Part shown: positions 9,037 through 17,547 of the stretch, piece by piece | Layout of the letters: each line of letters starts with the position of its first letter | How positions within the stretch are numbered: position 1 is the stretch's first letter | Assembly (NCBI GenBank): GCA_017550145.1 | Contig: JAFZQG010000004.1 | Coordinates: forward strand, 434,001 to 498,000 | Reading direction: 5' to 3' | Length of the DNA stretch: 64,000 nucleotides | Origin: Erysipelotrichaceae bacterium | GTDB taxonomy: Bacteria > Bacillota_I > Bacilli_A > Erysipelotrichales > Erysipelotrichaceae | Made by a program: the position numbers and the translations under genes | The notes under the pieces: generated by a model | What the model was told of the DNA's origin: nothing | Database searches by the model: none | The model's input: only the letters and a program-made list of their open reading frames with translations

Positions 9037-9411
9037 ATGCGGATCAGTAATATCGGTCTGATGGTTAAAGATCTGGAAAAGGCCAAAGCCTTTTTTGAAG
9101 ATTATTTCGGTGCGACTGTCCATGCGGAATATGAAGAGGATAACGGTTATAAATCATACATCATGAAGTTCGATGAGAATCCGAAGATCGAACTTATGAC
9201 TAAACCGGAAATTGTCGATGTCAAGAAAGATCGGAATGATGCCGGATATATCCACATCTGTATCAAGGTCGATTCCAAAGAGAAATTCGATGAGATCCTG
9301 AACAAAACTAAAGCTAACGGTTATGAGATCCTCTATGAACCTGATACGGTAGGCGGCAGCGAATTCAGGGCGATAATGTTAGAAGACAACATCATCGAAG
9401 TCTGCTACTAG
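9037..9411 (+). CDS. VOC (glyoxalase/bleomycin-resistance) family protein
   Basis: 124 residues with the two beta-alpha-beta-beta-beta modules of the vicinal-oxygen-chelate fold: IGLMVKDLEKAKAFFEDYFGA at the start, and GYIHICIKVDSKEKFDEI in the second half, ending in LEDNIIEVCY. Candidate metal ligands are the His in IHICI and the terminal Glu. The substrate is unknown; lactoylglutathione-lyase annotations of such proteins are usually generic. A GAGGAGG site precedes the ATG, and the gene follows the ABC ATPase by 18 nt. Confidence 0.85.
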   Translation: MRISNIGLMVKDLEKAKAFFEDYFGATVHAEYEEDNGYKSYIMKFDENPKIELMTKPEIVDVKKDRNDAGYIHICIKVDSKEKFDEILNKTKANGYEILYEPDTVGGSEFRAIMLEDNIIEVCY

Positions 9412-9417
9412 AGATAT

Positions 9418-9441
9418 TACTCCCTTCACGGGAGTTTTATT
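9418..9441 (+). terminator. Hairpin terminator
   Basis: ACTCCC (9419-9424) pairs with GGGAGT (9430-9435), followed by TTTT, closing the amino-acid transporter/VOC unit. Confidence 0.75.
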
Positions 9442-9455
9442 ATGGATGTATTTAT

Positions 9456-10466
9456 ATGATAATTAAGAAGATGGAACTGGATCTGGTTGTTGATATGTAC
9501 GGCTGTCCCAACAGGTGCAAGCACTGCTGGCTGGGACATATGCCTAACAGGATAATGGAAGAAGGATCTGACGAATTCATCGTCACTTATTTTGATCCTT
9601 ATTTTGACAAGATCACTTATTACAGCTGGGCGAGAGAACCGGATTACTGCGATGATTACAGAGAAAGATGGTACAGGGATATAAAACTATCCAAAAACAG
9701 TGTTCCGGAACGTTTTGAACTTGGCAGTTTTTATAGGATGGTCAGGGATGAGAATTATATTCCTTTCCTCAAGGAAGTCGGTGTAAAGAAGGTTCAGCTT
9801 TCTTTCTTCGGTTTAAAAGAAACTCAGGATTATTATGTCGGCAGAAAGGGTGCCTATGAAGAAATCATGAAGGCTTCTGATCTTCTGATCGAAAACGGGG
9901 TCATTCCCCGCTGGCAGTGTTTTATTAACAAAGAAAACAAAGATGAAATCCTTGAATTATATAAGATGGCTAAGAAAATCAGAACTGAGAAGTGTAAGGA
10001 ACTGGAATTCTTTGTTCATGAAGGAACCTGTGATGGCGAGAACCGTAAGCTCTATGACATCAGAATCGACTGGAATGAGGTTCCCGAAGAACTGATGGAA
10101 GTGTTCCTTGATTATAAAGATGTCATGAGTGAAAGACAGTGCTGTGAGATTTTAATGAAAGATGAATCAATACCTGATCTTCATTACGGAGATTCTGTGG
10201 TTTTATATATTTCCAATACTTTTGATGTATTCTATAATTTCACGAATATGACAAAACCTTGGATCATTGGAAATCTAAAAACCGATGAACCGAAAGAACT
10301 GGTAAGAAAGATAATCGAAGAAGATACTTACGCTTTAAACAGAATCAGAAAGACCAGCTGGCCATATCTGGTCAAACATTATGGAAATATGGAATCGGAG
10401 AAAATGTTCAGAATGGAAGATTATACAATATATCTGTTTAACGAATATCTGAAGGAAGAAGAATGA
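9456..10466 (+). CDS. Radical SAM protein of unknown substrate
   Basis: 336 residues. Cys17-x3-Cys21-x2-Cys24 (CPNRCKHC) is the canonical radical-SAM 4Fe-4S site. A beta-barrel half follows (KKVQLSFFGLKETQDYYVGRKGAYEEIMKA). The C-terminal half has a few further cysteines (C-C in ERQCCEIL) but no clear SPASM or TIGR04085 pattern. The gene has no strong Shine-Dalgarno (GGATG about 8 nt upstream at best). It overlaps the acylphosphatase gene by 4 nt, so the two are translationally coupled. The reaction cannot be assigned. Confidence 0.8.
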   Translation: MIIKKMELDLVVDMYGCPNRCKHCWLGHMPNRIMEEGSDEFIVTYFDPYFDKITYYSWAREPDYCDDYRERWYRDIKLSKNSVPERFELGSFYRMVRDENYIPFLKEVGVKKVQLSFFGLKETQDYYVGRKGAYEEIMKASDLLIENGVIPRWQCFINKENKDEILELYKMAKKIRTEKCKELEFFVHEGTCDGENRKLYDIRIDWNEVPEELMEVFLDYKDVMSERQCCEILMKDESIPDLHYGDSVVLYISNTFDVFYNFTNMTKPWIIGNLKTDEPKELVRKIIEEDTYALNRIRKTSWPYLVKHYGNMESEKMFRMEDYTIYLFNEYLKEEE

Positions 10467-10747
10467 AAAACAGGATCAGAAAACATCTCGTATTCTATGG
10501 AGAAGTCCAGGGTGTGGGCTTCCGTTTTCAGGCGCAGATGGCCGCCAATCAGCTGGGTCTGACCGGCTGGGTCAGAAACGAATATGACGGTTCGGTGACG
10601 ATGGAAGTACAAGGAACTGAAGAAGAGATCGATAAGGCTATCGAGATGATCGGAAACAGCCGCTTCATCCATATCGAAAGAATCGAAAGTCAAAAGATTC
10701 CTCTGGAAGAAAGGGAAAGCAGTTTCAGAGCCAGTTACTGGTACTGA
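10463..10747 (+). CDS. acyP: Acylphosphatase
   Basis: 94 residues, the usual family size. The substrate loop GEVQGVGFR carries the phosphate-binding Arg21, and GWVRNEYDG carries the catalytic Asn39. It hydrolyses acyl-phosphates in the cytoplasm. Its ATG overlaps the radical SAM stop codon (ATGA). The C-terminus FRASYWY is shorter than the usual F-x-I/V-R-Y ending but comparable. Confidence 0.9.
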   Translation: MKNRIRKHLVFYGEVQGVGFRFQAQMAANQLGLTGWVRNEYDGSVTMEVQGTEEEIDKAIEMIGNSRFIHIERIESQKIPLEERESSFRASYWY

Positions 10748-10753
10748 TAAACA

Positions 10754-10781
10754 AGATCAGATGGAAAGTCTGGTCTTTTTG
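10754..10781 (+). terminator. Hairpin terminator
   Basis: AGATCAGA (10754-10761) pairs with TCTGGTCT (10769-10776, one G-T pair), followed by a T run. Confidence 0.75.
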
Positions 10782-10783
10782 TT

Positions 10784-10789
10784 TAAAAT
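10784..10789 (+). promoter_or_regulatory. -10 box 6 nt before the start codon at 10796
   Basis: TAAAAT ends 6 nt before the ATG of the DMT transporter, and no Shine-Dalgarno lies between or before. A leaderless transcript is predicted, starting just downstream of the preceding terminator. Confidence 0.45.
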
Positions 10790-10795
10790 ATAACT

Positions 10796-11635
10796 ATGAA
10801 TAAAGAAAGGAAAAACAGCGGACTGATCCTGGTATTATTTGGCGCTATCGCTTTTTCTCTGGGCGGTCTTTTTGTGAAGCTTATTCCCTGGAATCCGATT
10901 TCAATCAATGCGGGACGCTGTATCTTTTCTTCAATAGTTATCGGTACATATATGTATCTTTCGGGCCATAAGCTTAAGCTCAATAAGACGGTCATCAAAG
11001 GCGGTTTATGTGTCTGCGCGATGCTGATATGTTATGTGGCATCAACGAAGATGACGACAGCAGCCAATGCGATCGTCTTGGAATATACCGCTCCGATCTT
11101 TATCATTATTCTTGAAGCTTTACTGTTTAATAAGAAACCGGCCAGACTAGATGTGATCGTCTGTATTACCGTACTTTTTGGTATCTATATTGTCATGACT
11201 GATGGTATGGGAAAGGGTAATCTTTTAGGTGATATCATTGCCTTGTTATCAGGTTTATTCTATGCCTTTACGATCATGCTGAATGACTTTAAGGATGGCG
11301 ATTCTTTATCTTCAGTATTACTGGGACATATGCTTACGGTATTGATCGGTTTTGTATTCATAACCAGAGAAACTGATTTCTCGGCTAAGACATTATTACT
11401 GGTTGCGGCTCTGGGACTCTTCCAGGCCGGAGCTGGTTATACTCTGCTGACTGTCGGTTTGAAAAACTGTGAACCTTTAGCCGGTTCATTGGTCGCCAGT
11501 ATCGAACCGGTTCTAAATCCGATTCTGGTAGCTTTGTTCTATGGCGAATATATGAATCTCAAAACGATCATCGGATCGATCATCGTTATCGGTTCAATTG
11601 TCATATATAATATTTTGTCTATAAAAAGAGAGTAG
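10796..11635 (+). CDS. DMT-superfamily transporter (EamA type)
   Basis: 279 residues with ten hydrophobic helices arranged as two EamA repeats. The first repeat contains GAIAFSLGGLFVKLIPW and the Ala/Thr-rich segment with ANAIVLEYTAPIF; the second contains GDIIALLSGLFYAFTIML and GSLVASIEPVLNPILVALFYGE. Such proteins export or import small metabolites (amino acids, nucleotides); the substrate here is unknown. Co-transcribed with the lactonase 2 nt downstream. Confidence 0.88.
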   Translation: MNKERKNSGLILVLFGAIAFSLGGLFVKLIPWNPISINAGRCIFSSIVIGTYMYLSGHKLKLNKTVIKGGLCVCAMLICYVASTKMTTAANAIVLEYTAPIFIIILEALLFNKKPARLDVIVCITVLFGIYIVMTDGMGKGNLLGDIIALLSGLFYAFTIMLNDFKDGDSLSSVLLGHMLTVLIGFVFITRETDFSAKTLLLVAALGLFQAGAGYTLLTVGLKNCEPLAGSLVASIEPVLNPILVALFYGEYMNLKTIIGSIIVIGSIVIYNILSIKRE

Positions 11636-11637
11636 AA

Positions 11638-12558
11638 ATGAAAAAGGTATACGCAGGAACTTATACAAAAAAAGAGAGTAAGGGAATTTACTGTTTTGAT
11701 TTTGATGGTGGAGTTTTAAAGAACTGTGAACTCTTATGTGAGATCAGAAATCCCAAATATCTTTGCCGTTATGAAAATAAGATAATTTCTGTTAATGATT
11801 TTGAAAAGGGAGCCGGTGTCAGTCTGATTTCTGATAAGGGAGAAATAATAGATTCCTTGTGTTTTGAAGATGCAACATCCTGTTATGTGACAGCTGATAA
11901 TGATTATGTCTATACCGCCAATTACCATGAAGGATCTTTTTCGGTATTAAAGATCGAAGATAATAAGTTTACGCTGATAAAGAATATTCTGATTAAAGAA
12001 AAATGCGGATGCCACCAGGTGCTGTTATACAAGGATCTGCTGCTTGTTCCATGCCTCTTTTTAGATAAAGTGATGGTTTATGATAAGGATCTGAATAAGA
12101 TAAATGAAATTGTATTACCTGAAGGAAGCGGGCCGAGACATGGAGTCTTCAGTAAGGATGGCAGATATCTGTATCTGGTCAGTGAACTTTCAAACGAACT
12201 GTTTATGATCGATATGAATGATTATTCTGTTATCAGACAGATAGCTGTACTGGATAATAATGAAACACATGTTGAAGGAACAGCCGCCATCAGGATGAGT
12301 GAAGATGAAAAGTATCTCTATGTTTCAACGAGATATAAAAACAGAATATCTGTAATCGATGTATCTGAGTTCAGGCTGATCGAAACAGTTGACTGTGGAG
12401 GTGACCATCCGCGTGATTTCATTATCGTTGATGATTATCTTTTATGTGGGAATATGAACAGTAACAGCGTGATCTGTTTCGGTTTGAATAATGACGGAAC
12501 GATAAAAGATAAGATCTGTGAGATCACAGTTCCGGAAGTAATATCGTTATGTATTTAA
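11638..12558 (+). CDS. Lactonase-family seven-bladed propeller (6-phosphogluconolactonase-like)
   Basis: 306 residues of beta-propeller repeats. The family marker GPRHGVFSKDGRYLYLVSEL lies mid-protein, with NETHVEGTAAIRMSEDEKYLYVS and GGDHPRDF later, matching the PF10282 lactonase family (YbhE-like). Known members hydrolyse 6-phosphogluconolactone, but many homologues have other or no known activity. No signal peptide, hence cytoplasmic. The gene lies 2 nt after the transporter gene. Confidence 0.8.
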   Translation: MKKVYAGTYTKKESKGIYCFDFDGGVLKNCELLCEIRNPKYLCRYENKIISVNDFEKGAGVSLISDKGEIIDSLCFEDATSCYVTADNDYVYTANYHEGSFSVLKIEDNKFTLIKNILIKEKCGCHQVLLYKDLLLVPCLFLDKVMVYDKDLNKINEIVLPEGSGPRHGVFSKDGRYLYLVSELSNELFMIDMNDYSVIRQIAVLDNNETHVEGTAAIRMSEDEKYLYVSTRYKNRISVIDVSEFRLIETVDCGGDHPRDFIIVDDYLLCGNMNSNSVICFGLNNDGTIKDKICEITVPEVISLCI

Positions 12559-12582
12559 AAAACTCTTTTGAAGAGCATTTTA
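12557..12582. terminator. Weak bidirectional hairpin between convergent genes
   Basis: CTCTT/GAAGAG with A and T tracts on either side separates the lactonase (+) and the lipid kinase (-). The stem is short, so efficiency is uncertain. Confidence 0.45.
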
Positions 12583-12584
12583 AG

Positions 12585-13457
12585 TTATTTCAGTTTTACT
12601 CTGTTGATGAAGTCTTTATTGAATTCGACCTTAAATCCTTTCGGAATGATTTCCAGTTCAAAACGGTCTGCTTCCAGAGGTTCCCCATCGAAATTGGCTC
12701 TGATCGGTTTATCGGAAGATATGACTGCTTTCTTTGTCTTAAAGACTTTGAGAGCCGGATTATTCAGATGAGAGGCATCTTTCATTGAAAGAATGATTGA
12801 GGCCATTTTTATTTTGTTGAGTTTATCGACAGCATAGACTTCCATCTGTCCGTCATCGATGAGACTTTCCGGTGCGACCCGATATCCGCCGCCATAGTAC
12901 TGGCTGTTTGCGGCAACGACAGTCGTAAAATCCTGATCGATAGTTTCTCCGTCACATTCGATCTTCATCTTTCTTGCTTTATAGGTCAGGAAGTAATAAA
13001 CGACACCGGCATTATAGCGCATAGACTCCGGTATAAAGCGATTGTGAATAAAGTTGTCATCGTTGGCGATATCCGCATCGATACCGAAACAGGCGACGTT
13101 GATGAAGTAACGGTCGTTTATTCTGATGATGTCCACATCATGGATGCCGTTTTCCATATTTTCAAAACAGGCTCTGCAGAAGTCGTTTCCTGTTCCATGG
13201 GGAACGAAGGAGATGATATTTTTGGTGCCGATCAGATTGTTAAGTACGAGATTGATGGAACCGTCTCCACCGACTGCAGTAATGATATATTCCGTATCCT
13301 TAAATTTTTTAATGTTGTTTTTGGCGTCTTCAACCGAATCGTTGACGACGATCTCATAATCGCGGTTAAACTCTGCCGAGACTTTCTCAAGTCTTTTGAT
13401 GATCTGATCAGTATGCTTCAGCAGTTTGAATCTGTTGATATAATAGATATATTTCAT
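12585..13457 (-). CDS. Diacylglycerol/lipid kinase family protein (DagK/YegS/BmrU)
   Basis: 290 residues. The catalytic-domain nucleotide motif is AVGGDGSINLVLNNL, followed by VPHGTGNDFCRA, both diagnostic of the DAGKc fold. The C-terminal half ends in DGEPLEADRFELEIIPKGFKV, as in YegS/DgkB. It phosphorylates a lipid such as diacylglycerol at the inner membrane face. A GTTATAAT -10 box (13483-13488 on this strand) lies about 25 nt upstream, divergent from the xpt promoter. Confidence 0.9.
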   Translation of the reverse strand: MKYIYYINRFKLLKHTDQIIKRLEKVSAEFNRDYEIVVNDSVEDAKNNIKKFKDTEYIITAVGGDGSINLVLNNLIGTKNIISFVPHGTGNDFCRACFENMENGIHDVDIIRINDRYFINVACFGIDADIANDDNFIHNRFIPESMRYNAGVVYYFLTYKARKMKIECDGETIDQDFTTVVAANSQYYGGGYRVAPESLIDDGQMEVYAVDKLNKIKMASIILSMKDASHLNNPALKVFKTKKAVISSDKPIRANFDGEPLEADRFELEIIPKGFKVEFNKDFINRVKLK

Positions 13458-13551
13458 TGTTTTTTACACCTGTTCCAACAGTATTATAACGTGTTTGAAT
13501 CAGGCAGAGAAAACCTTGATGTATAATACAAATTAAGAAGGGAAACTGTTT

Positions 13552-14139
13552 ATGAAACTTTTGGAAGATAGAATCAGAAAAGACGGAAAGATCCTGCCGG
13601 GTGATGTTTTGAAGATCGATAATTTTCTGAACCATCAGGTCGATACGAAGCTGATGGAAGAAATCGGCGAGGAGTTCTACAGATTATTCAAGGATTCCGG
13701 TGCGACGAAGATCCTGACGATCGAATCAAGCGGGATCGCGATTGCTCAGGCAACTTCAAAGTATTTCGGTTATCTGCCGTTTGTTTTTGCGAAAAAGACA
13801 GTGGCAGCCAATATGGCAAAAAATGCCTATGAAGCTAAAGAAACATCTTATACCAGAAATATCGAATACACTGTTCAGGTTTCCCGTGAGTATCTGAATG
13901 AAAATGACAAAGTCCTGATTCTGGACGACTTTTTAGCCAATGGTGAAGCCATGAATTCCCTGATTCAGATCTGCAGACAGGCTAATGCGGAAGTGGTAGG
14001 ATGCGGATCGGTCGTCTGCAAGACCTATCAGCCCGGTGAAAAGAGAATTAAAGATCTGGGTTATGAAGTGAAGGTTCTGGCCAGAATCAAGTCAATGAGT
14101 GAAGACGGACAGATCGAGTTTGAAGAACAAGAGGAGTAA
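13552..14139 (+). CDS. xpt: Xanthine phosphoribosyltransferase
   Basis: 195 residues, the normal Xpt length. The N-terminus MKLLEDRIRKDGKILPGDVLKIDNFLNHQ is characteristic, TIESSGIAIA precedes the flexible loop, and the PRPP-binding loop is VLILDDFLANGEA. It salvages xanthine to XMP in the cytoplasm. A TATAAT at 13522-13527 gives a leader of only about 20 nt, so there is no room for the purine riboswitch often found before xpt. It lies 3 nt upstream of a membrane protein gene. Confidence 0.93.
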   Translation: MKLLEDRIRKDGKILPGDVLKIDNFLNHQVDTKLMEEIGEEFYRLFKDSGATKILTIESSGIAIAQATSKYFGYLPFVFAKKTVAANMAKNAYEAKETSYTRNIEYTVQVSREYLNENDKVLILDDFLANGEAMNSLIQICRQANAEVVGCGSVVCKTYQPGEKRIKDLGYEVKVLARIKSMSEDGQIEFEEQEE

Positions 14140-14142
14140 ACA

Positions 14143-14757
14143 ATGAGTAAGATTCAAAAAGATGAAGATGGAAAATACATCTGGGAATATGAGATCGACA
14201 TGTATAAGAATAAGAATATCCTTGATCTGGTCATGAAGATCCTGACGGGTATTTATATTTTTATCGTAGTTGTCATGGTTATCATAACCTCTTTAAACGG
14301 AAGTTTTGACTGGGAGAGTTTTATGTTTTTCTTAAAGATCTGTATCCCTATTTTCCTGTTTGTCTATGTAGTAGGATACGGTGCCTATTATGTCTATGCT
14401 CTTTCGTTAGGCGGCTATTACCATGCACGTTTTGAAATGGATGAAGAAGGCATAAGACATATCCCTATGGAAAATGAGCTGGATTACTATAAAAAGATCG
14501 GCAAGCTGGCTATGTATGTGGGATTACTTACGAAGAATCTTGGAAACATCGGAACCGGAGCGTATATGTCGACACTGGAGGATGTCTATTCCAAGTACTC
14601 CAAGGTCACAAGTGTCAGGGCTGACCGCAAACACGATCTGATCAATGTCAATTATGTGACTCTGAACAATCAGATCTATGTAAGCCAGGAAGATTATGAC
14701 TTTGTCTTCGATTATATTGCGGAACACTGTCCGCAGGCCAAGATCGTCAAAGAATAA
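14143..14757 (+). CDS. Hypothetical membrane protein
   Basis: 204 residues. Two strongly hydrophobic helices (about residues 31-52 and 65-90) are followed by a soluble C-terminal part resembling bacterial PH/YcxB-like membrane-associated domains (sequence around ADRKHDLINVNYV). A cytoplasmic N-terminus of about 25 charged residues precedes the first helix. It follows xpt by 3 nt but no functional link to purine salvage is evident. Family not recognised. Confidence 0.7.
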   Translation: MSKIQKDEDGKYIWEYEIDMYKNKNILDLVMKILTGIYIFIVVVMVIITSLNGSFDWESFMFFLKICIPIFLFVYVVGYGAYYVYALSLGGYYHARFEMDEEGIRHIPMENELDYYKKIGKLAMYVGLLTKNLGNIGTGAYMSTLEDVYSKYSKVTSVRADRKHDLINVNYVTLNNQIYVSQEDYDFVFDYIAEHCPQAKIVKE

Positions 14758-14789
14758 GAGTAACTGTACTGACTATTATTAACTGAATG

Positions 14790-14816
14790 AAAAAAGTAAC
14801 CTTAGGTTACTTTTTT
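14790..14816. terminator. Perfect bidirectional terminator
   Basis: AAAAAAGTAACC-TTA-GGTTACTTTTTT is a perfect palindrome with A and T tracts on both sides. It overlaps the last codon and stop of mscL. Confidence 0.9.
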
Positions 14817-15208
14817 GCTTTATTGATCTTCTTGAGTTCTTTTTCGATGGAAGTTAAGAGTTTTACTTCTTCACTTGGTTCAGGTGCTTCAGCCGGCTTT
14901 TCTTCTTCGTTCTTCTTGAACTTGTTGATGGCCTTAATGACACTGAACAGTACGAAGGCAACGATCAGGAAGTTAACGACGGCCTGAAGGAAGTTGCCGA
15001 TCATAATTGCTGCATCTCCACCCAGAGGAATAGCGATACTGGTGAAATCAAGTCCGCCGATGATTGCGCCGACAATCGGCATGATTACATCGTTGACCAG
15101 TGAGTTGACGATGGAAGTGAAAGCTCCGCCGATGACAACGCCGATCGCCAGATCAAGCACATTGCCTTTGGAGATGAACTCTTTGAATTCTTTAAAGAAT
15201 GCTTTCAT
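14807..15208 (-). CDS. mscL: Large-conductance mechanosensitive channel
   Basis: 133 residues. The N-terminal helix [23 protein letters not shown] enters TM1, a periplasmic loop follows, TM2 is around [23 protein letters not shown], and a charged C-terminal helix rich in Lys/Glu ends the protein. It forms a homopentameric tension-gated pore that releases osmolytes on hypo-osmotic shock. A GGGGG-type ribosome binding site precedes the ATG. Monocistronic, ended by the palindromic terminator it overlaps. Confidence 0.95.
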   Translation of the reverse strand: MKAFFKEFKEFISKGNVLDLAIGVVIGGAFTSIVNSLVNDVIMPIVGAIIGGLDFTSIAIPLGGDAAIMIGNFLQAVVNFLIVAFVLFSVIKAINKFKKNEEEKPAEAPEPSEEVKLLTSIEKELKKINKAKK

Positions 15209-15257
15209 ATATACAGTCCCCCTTAATAAATATTATACTTGATTATAGGTGAATATT

Positions 15258-16808
15258 ATGAGCAATGAAAATCCGATCCGTCTTATCTGTGAATCATGCG
15301 GAGGACCTATCCGTTATGAGATAAACTCCGGTACTTACCGCTGCAATTACTGCGGTTCGACCAGAGCTCCGGGTGATCAGTACCGCAAGACTCAGGAATG
15401 GAAAAAGATCCATCAGACAAATATGTCAAAAAATCCGCTTCCTAAGGGGAAAGCCTTTTATCATTGCGGAGGCTGCGGTGCCGATATCATGATCGATGAG
15501 AACGAAGCGACATCGACCTGTTCCTTCTGCGGCGGAAGCATAGTCAGAAGAGAATACACGAAAGAAGACAGTTTCCCGGAACTGATCGTTCCGTTTGAGG
15601 TTACAGAAAAGGAAGCGAAGGAACATCTGCAGAATTTCGTTGCTAAAAAGATAAAACTGAATGAACGCAAGAAGATCTTCAACTGTATGGATGATCTGAA
15701 AGGTTATTATTTGCCTTATCAGTTTGTGCGCGGTCCTATAAACTGCACCGTCACCAGAGACATGTCCGAAAGAGTCTACCACGCTTCTTCCTATGTCGAT
15801 CAGCTGGCCGTCAACACAAACTATCAGCTGGATAATAATGTACTGGATGAATGTGAACCTTTTGACTGGGATAAGACCGAAGAATTCTCTTTCGGTTATG
15901 TTGCCGGGCACAGGGTGAAGATGCAGGATGTTAGCGGAATGGAAACGGAAAAAAGAGTCTTTGATGAAATTGAGAAAAACTTCCTGCCGAAGGTTGAAAA
16001 GACCATGCAGACAAAGGGGATCGATGTGAGCGTTTCGGGATACAGCCTTGAACAGCTGCCGGCCCTGATTCCTGTCTATTTCATCAATAACGATAAGTTC
16101 TGTGCTGTCGTCAACGGTCAGAGCGGTGCTACGGCCTTAACATTCAGAAAAATGATTGACCGCAGCCGTTACTGGTATGTGGAACCGACACTGACGGCTT
16201 TAGTGATCGGTCTGATCACACTCATCTTCTCTAAGAGTATTGAACTGACTTTATATGCCTCGGCCGCTGTCGCCATGGTTGCGTTTACGGCTTTCGGTCA
16301 GAACCGTTTGAAACATGAAGAGATGGTTATATACAAGGAAGGCAACCGGACAAAAGACAATACCCAGCTTCCGGTCTTTGAAGAAGGGATCAATGGTGTT
16401 ACAGAAAAGGTCGATATCCGTTTCTTTACTTTAGGAAGGATTCTGAAGATCTCCATATATACGCTGCTGTTTAATTTTGCGACATTAATTATCGCTGCTA
16501 TCCATAACTTCGTATATGATATTCCTCTTTCACAGCTGCATGTCGGTTATATAGTGATCTGGCTGGTCATTTCGGTACCGTTTACTTTCATCTTCTGGAT
16601 CGCCTATCTGAGAAGAGATATCTATGATGTACCGCTGTTTTATAAGCACGGCACCAACAAGCGTATAAAAGTTAAAAGCAGATATTCCGTTTTTTCCATG
16701 ATCAAGGATACGAGCGTTATTGCCGAGTCGTTCTGGGCAGGATTGCTGCTGTTTGGCTTACCGTTACTGATGTTTATAATGTCGATCTATCTGATTATTA
16801 CCGGATAG
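15258..16808 (+). CDS. Membrane protein with two TFIIB-type zinc ribbons
   Basis: 516 residues. Two zinc ribbons occupy about residues 8-95: CESCGG...CNYCGS and CGGCGA...CSFCGG. A soluble middle domain follows to about 290, then three or four hydrophobic segments in the C-terminal 200 residues. AGGTG at 15247-15251 sits 6 nt before the ATG at 15258, preferred over the GTG at 15249. Homologues are common in Bacillota, often annotated as TFIIB-type zinc ribbon proteins; function is unknown. It is followed by a DUF4230 gene 15 nt downstream. Confidence 0.8.
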   Translation: MSNENPIRLICESCGGPIRYEINSGTYRCNYCGSTRAPGDQYRKTQEWKKIHQTNMSKNPLPKGKAFYHCGGCGADIMIDENEATSTCSFCGGSIVRREYTKEDSFPELIVPFEVTEKEAKEHLQNFVAKKIKLNERKKIFNCMDDLKGYYLPYQFVRGPINCTVTRDMSERVYHASSYVDQLAVNTNYQLDNNVLDECEPFDWDKTEEFSFGYVAGHRVKMQDVSGMETEKRVFDEIEKNFLPKVEKTMQTKGIDVSVSGYSLEQLPALIPVYFINNDKFCAVVNGQSGATALTFRKMIDRSRYWYVEPTLTALVIGLITLIFSKSIELTLYASAAVAMVAFTAFGQNRLKHEEMVIYKEGNRTKDNTQLPVFEEGINGVTEKVDIRFFTLGRILKISIYTLLFNFATLIIAAIHNFVYDIPLSQLHVGYIVIWLVISVPFTFIFWIAYLRRDIYDVPLFYKHGTNKRIKVKSRYSVFSMIKDTSVIAESFWAGLLLFGLPLLMFIMSIYLIITG

Positions 16809-16823
16809 AGTTAAGGAGTAAAA

Positions 16824-17492
16824 ATGAAAAAAGGAAATGTCATCAAACTGGTCTTACTGGTTGCGTTATTATGTATCGGGGGAACCTGGTGGTATTTTGA
16901 AGTTTACCGTCAGGATGAACCGATCGTTGTTGAACCTGATAAAGAGGGAATCTTTCAGGAAGAACTGGCTTTAATGGGCGAAACTTTACAGTCGGGTATC
17001 AGAGAGATCGGCGAACTGAATACTGCCGAATATTTCTTTACCCGCAGCGAAACTGTCGAAGACTACAAGACCTTTGACTTCAGTTCACTGGGACTTGACT
17101 GGCAGGGTAAGATCCCTCTGACGACCAATACCTTCACCTACAGTTATGACGGTGAAATAAAAGCCGGTATTGATTTCAGTGATATCGAGGTAAAAATCGA
17201 TAAGGAAAATCTGACGCTTACGATCGTATTGCCAAAAGCGAAGATCTTAAGTTCAGCTGTCGATCCTGACAGCTACAAATTCTATGAGATCAAAAACAAT
17301 ATCCTCAATCCGATCTCTCCGGAAGCCTATGCGATTTCTTTTGCGGATCTGATTCATGCGGAAGAAGAAAGAGCGGTTGAGAAAGGTTTACTGGACAGAG
17401 CTCAGAAGAATGCAGAGACAGTAGTGAAGAATTTTGTCAGAAGTACGATGACCTCTTCCGATTACAAAGTTCTGATCGAGACCGCTGCCTGA
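16824..17492 (+). CDS. DUF4230-like membrane-anchored protein
   Basis: 222 residues. One N-terminal membrane helix (about residues 7-25) is followed by an extracytoplasmic domain with LNTAEYFFTRSETVEDYK, LTTNTFTYSYDGEIKAGIDFSDIEVKID and LTIVLPKAKILSS, the pattern of DUF4230 proteins. The function of this family is unknown. The gene is in an operon with the zinc-ribbon membrane protein and ends at the hairpin at 17505. Confidence 0.7.
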   Translation: MKKGNVIKLVLLVALLCIGGTWWYFEVYRQDEPIVVEPDKEGIFQEELALMGETLQSGIREIGELNTAEYFFTRSETVEDYKTFDFSSLGLDWQGKIPLTTNTFTYSYDGEIKAGIDFSDIEVKIDKENLTLTIVLPKAKILSSAVDPDSYKFYEIKNNILNPISPEAYAISFADLIHAEEERAVEKGLLDRAQKNAETVVKNFVRSTMTSSDYKVLIETAA

Positions 17493-17504
17493 TATGATGA
17501 TACG

Positions 17505-17527
17505 GACGCCTGCAAAGGCGTCTTTAA
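17505..17527 (+). terminator. Hairpin terminator
   Basis: GACGCC (17505-17510) and GGCGTC (17517-17522) form the stem, followed by TTTAAAAAA. It lies inside the spurious N-terminal extension of the pepD frame, which supports the later start. Confidence 0.7.
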
Positions 17528-17547
17528 AAAAGAAGGAGGCAAAGACT

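Noticed and set aside
13490-13551. Purine riboswitch upstream of xpt
   Set aside because: The promoter lies only about 20 nt before the ribosome binding site, leaving no room for the aptamer, and the sequence shows none of its conserved loops.
17494-17547. N-terminal extension of PepD
   Set aside because: It spans a clear hairpin terminator, and AAGGAGG supports the start at 17548.
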